This document shows positions 62,863 through 64,000 of a stretch of 64,000 bases of DNA, piece after piece (the first letter of the stretch is position 1; the number at the start of each line of letters is the position of its first letter). This stretch comes from an uncultured Lysobacteraceae bacterium. GTDB taxonomy: Bacteria > Pseudomonadota > Gammaproteobacteria > Xanthomonadales > Xanthomonadaceae. Made by a program: the position numbers and the translations under genes. The stretch covers positions 1 through 64,000 of the forward strand of contig CADECF010000002.1 of assembly GCA_902825775.1 (NCBI GenBank), written 5' to 3'. Below the pieces are notes generated by a model. It was given only the letters and a program-made list of their open reading frames with translations, was not told the origin of the DNA and ran no database searches.

Positions 62863-63204
62863 TCATTTTTTGCCCCCGATACTGATATTTCTCCTATTCC
62901 GACGACGTTTCAGTGTCCGAACTCTTTGAGTATTTGGGGGCGGTCGCGGCACGATCGAATGCTTTGTTTCGATTGCGGCATCCGAGGTGGCGTCACGCGC
63001 ATTAATTCGCGCTTGAATCCACGCGTCTATCTCACGCGAATCCCATGCGATAGCGCGCTCGCTCAGCTTGGCAGGTCGAGGAAATTTGCCGGTCGCTATC
63101 AGCCGATAGATGCTTGAGCGGGATAGCCCAACACGGCGCCTGACGCGCTTCAGCGTTTCCAAGGTCAACTCACCCAGCAAGAGGGCGGGGGCTTCTTCTT
63201 TCAT
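62863..63204 (-). CDS. AlpA-family phage/ICE transcriptional regulator
   Basis: This 113-residue protein holds an AlpA/MerR-like helix-turn-helix: VRRRVGLSRSSIYRLIATGK, FPRPAKLSERAIAWDSREID, AWIQARIN. AlpA proteins often activate excision of P4-like islands. A long basic tail (RTLKRRRNRRNISIGGKK) follows. GGAG lies 7 bases before ATG 63204. Its place in the same island as the tyrosine integrase supports a role in excision control. Confidence 0.9.
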   Translation of the reverse strand: MKEEAPALLLGELTLETLKRVRRRVGLSRSSIYRLIATGKFPRPAKLSERAIAWDSREIDAWIQARINARDATSDAAIETKHSIVPRPPPNTQRVRTLKRRRNRRNISIGGKK

Positions 63205-63292
63205 ACCGTTGCTCCAATGCGACCTTGCGGAATTGCTTGGTCGGCTGCAGGTAGCAGCGGTTACGTATTGGATAGACTGAAACGCCCCGTGT

Positions 63293-63337
63293 ATTGGGGG
63301 AAAATTCCCTCTACTAAGTAGAGAATTTCACCCCAAT
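63293..63337. terminator. Long hairpin after the leftward gene at 63342
   Basis: ATTGGGGGAAAATTCCCTCT-AC and GTAGAGAATTTCACCCCAAT form an imperfect stem of about 20 base pairs around a TAA loop. It lies directly after the stop of the leftward gene and before the AlpA gene, so it is a likely terminator or processing site between them. Confidence 0.6.
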
Positions 63338-63341
63338 CGGC

Positions 63342-63953
63342 TTATGCCTTTTTCCCTGCTTTCATGAGGTCCCTCATGTCGCTGGGAGGCTTGGCCCCAG
63401 CGTAAATAAGCGCGCATCGAAGTAGGCGTGCATAGTTCGCCCCCCTGCCTTGGGGGGCGATGCGTTCATCGTCCGCGCTCATCGATAGCTTGAGTGCCAG
63501 GGTATCGGTGAGTACTGCTCGTATTCGCGCGGATAACGCAGGTGCATACATATCGCCCTGGTGGCTTTTCTCATTAGGTAAACGATCGAGGGCCTTCTGC
63601 AGGGCAAGATCCGCACTATCTAGCGCGATTTCTAATGGGCGTCGTATATGCCCGATCTTCATCACGGCTCCCTTTGAGAGGGTCGCGAAAAGCGTATGCA
63701 GTTCGGTAAATTTATTGTGCAGCACGTGCAATTCTCGGCGTATTGGGGAGCCGCTCGGAGCCACCTTGCGGCCGTCTATTTGCTCTGTAAATGCATCGCG
63801 ATAGTCGCCTGCCGCATCCATTACCTGTTCGCAAGCAAGGTTAAGAGCTTTCGCGCTGGCATTCGGTGCCAGAATCGCGAGTAGCTCTCGTATCTGTTTT
63901 TCGTTTCGGCCTGCCTGTAGTGCTAGGCCTTTCTTCTTCAGGTATCTCGCCAT
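63342..63953 (-). CDS. Island protein of unknown function
   Basis: This 203-residue protein is largely helical and has no signal peptide or membrane segment. It starts MARYLKKKGLALQAGRNEKQ and carries basic stretches at both ends; a central part LHNKFTELHTLFATLSKGAV may be a coiled coil. No family is recognised. Composition agrees with the rest of the island. It is upstream of the AlpA gene on the same strand, separated by a hairpin. Confidence 0.6.
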   Translation of the reverse strand: MARYLKKKGLALQAGRNEKQIRELLAILAPNASAKALNLACEQVMDAAGDYRDAFTEQIDGRKVAPSGSPIRRELHVLHNKFTELHTLFATLSKGAVMKIGHIRRPLEIALDSADLALQKALDRLPNEKSHQGDMYAPALSARIRAVLTDTLALKLSMSADDERIAPQGRGANYARLLRCALIYAGAKPPSDMRDLMKAGKKA

Positions 63954-64000
63954 CTTGTTACCCAGAAGGTGGCTGTTTGAGAGGCTAAGACTATTAGTTG

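Noticed and set aside
57020-64000. Complete prophage
   Set aside because: No capsid, tail, portal or lysis gene is seen in the window; an integrase and AlpA-type regulator alone fit a satellite-like island or ICE. The right end is not visible.

Overview
The window is GC-rich DNA from a gammaproteobacterium of the Xanthomonadaceae, most like Lysobacter or a close relative. The evidence is the Xps-type order of the type II secretion genes (F-G-H-I-J-K-L-M-N-D, with a lipoprotein secretin at the end), a xanthomonad-style maltodextrin locus, the block thrS-infC-rpmI-rplT-pheS-pheT-ihfA-merR, and many paired GTAG-type and GTGGGAGCGG-type REP palindromes. The genus is an inference; no rRNA is present.

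Layout. 1-1047: N-terminal half of a trimeric autotransporter adhesin with an extended signal peptide, cut by the window edge. 1972-11042: type II secretion operon, most genes joined by ATGA overlaps, without gspE. 11107-27883: an alpha-glucan locus with a TonB-dependent receptor, periplasmic or lipoprotein GH13 and GH31 enzymes, an exported six-hairpin glycosidase, a cytoplasmic GH13 alpha-glucosidase, an MFS sugar transporter and a LacI regulator. A 16-bp CG-centred palindrome-like site occurs exactly twice, in the two divergent intergenic regions, with matching flanking promoter elements, and is the probable operator. 27884-36271: translation and nucleoid genes, with a putative Thr-codon leader peptide and attenuator before thrS, an ATC-started infC, and tRNA-Pro(GGG). 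36721-39159: a second YadA-like adhesin with a collagen-like segment.

39466-56631 holds scattered genes: a TraB/GumN-like protein, an ankyrin protein, dxs, an HNH nuclease, a PLP-dependent decarboxylase, an MddA-like methyltransferase beside an AraC regulator, an acyl-CoA dehydrogenase, lipocalin, an arginase-family enzyme, a beta-helix protein and small cysteine-rich ORFs. REP pairs sit between many of them.

56835-64000 is the left end of a lower-GC genomic island. It begins at a 50-nt 3' fragment of tRNA-Phe (attachment scar), followed by a tyrosine integrase. The cargo is a J-domain membrane protein divergent from a restriction-modification-type controller (C) protein with a recognisable C-box, then a 754-residue fusion of a PD-(D/E)XK nuclease and a STAND-like NTPase. 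No methyltransferase is present. An AlpA-type regulator and two phage- or ICE-like proteins follow. The C-protein-controlled nuclease-STAND unit is the best candidate for a little-described antiphage system here.
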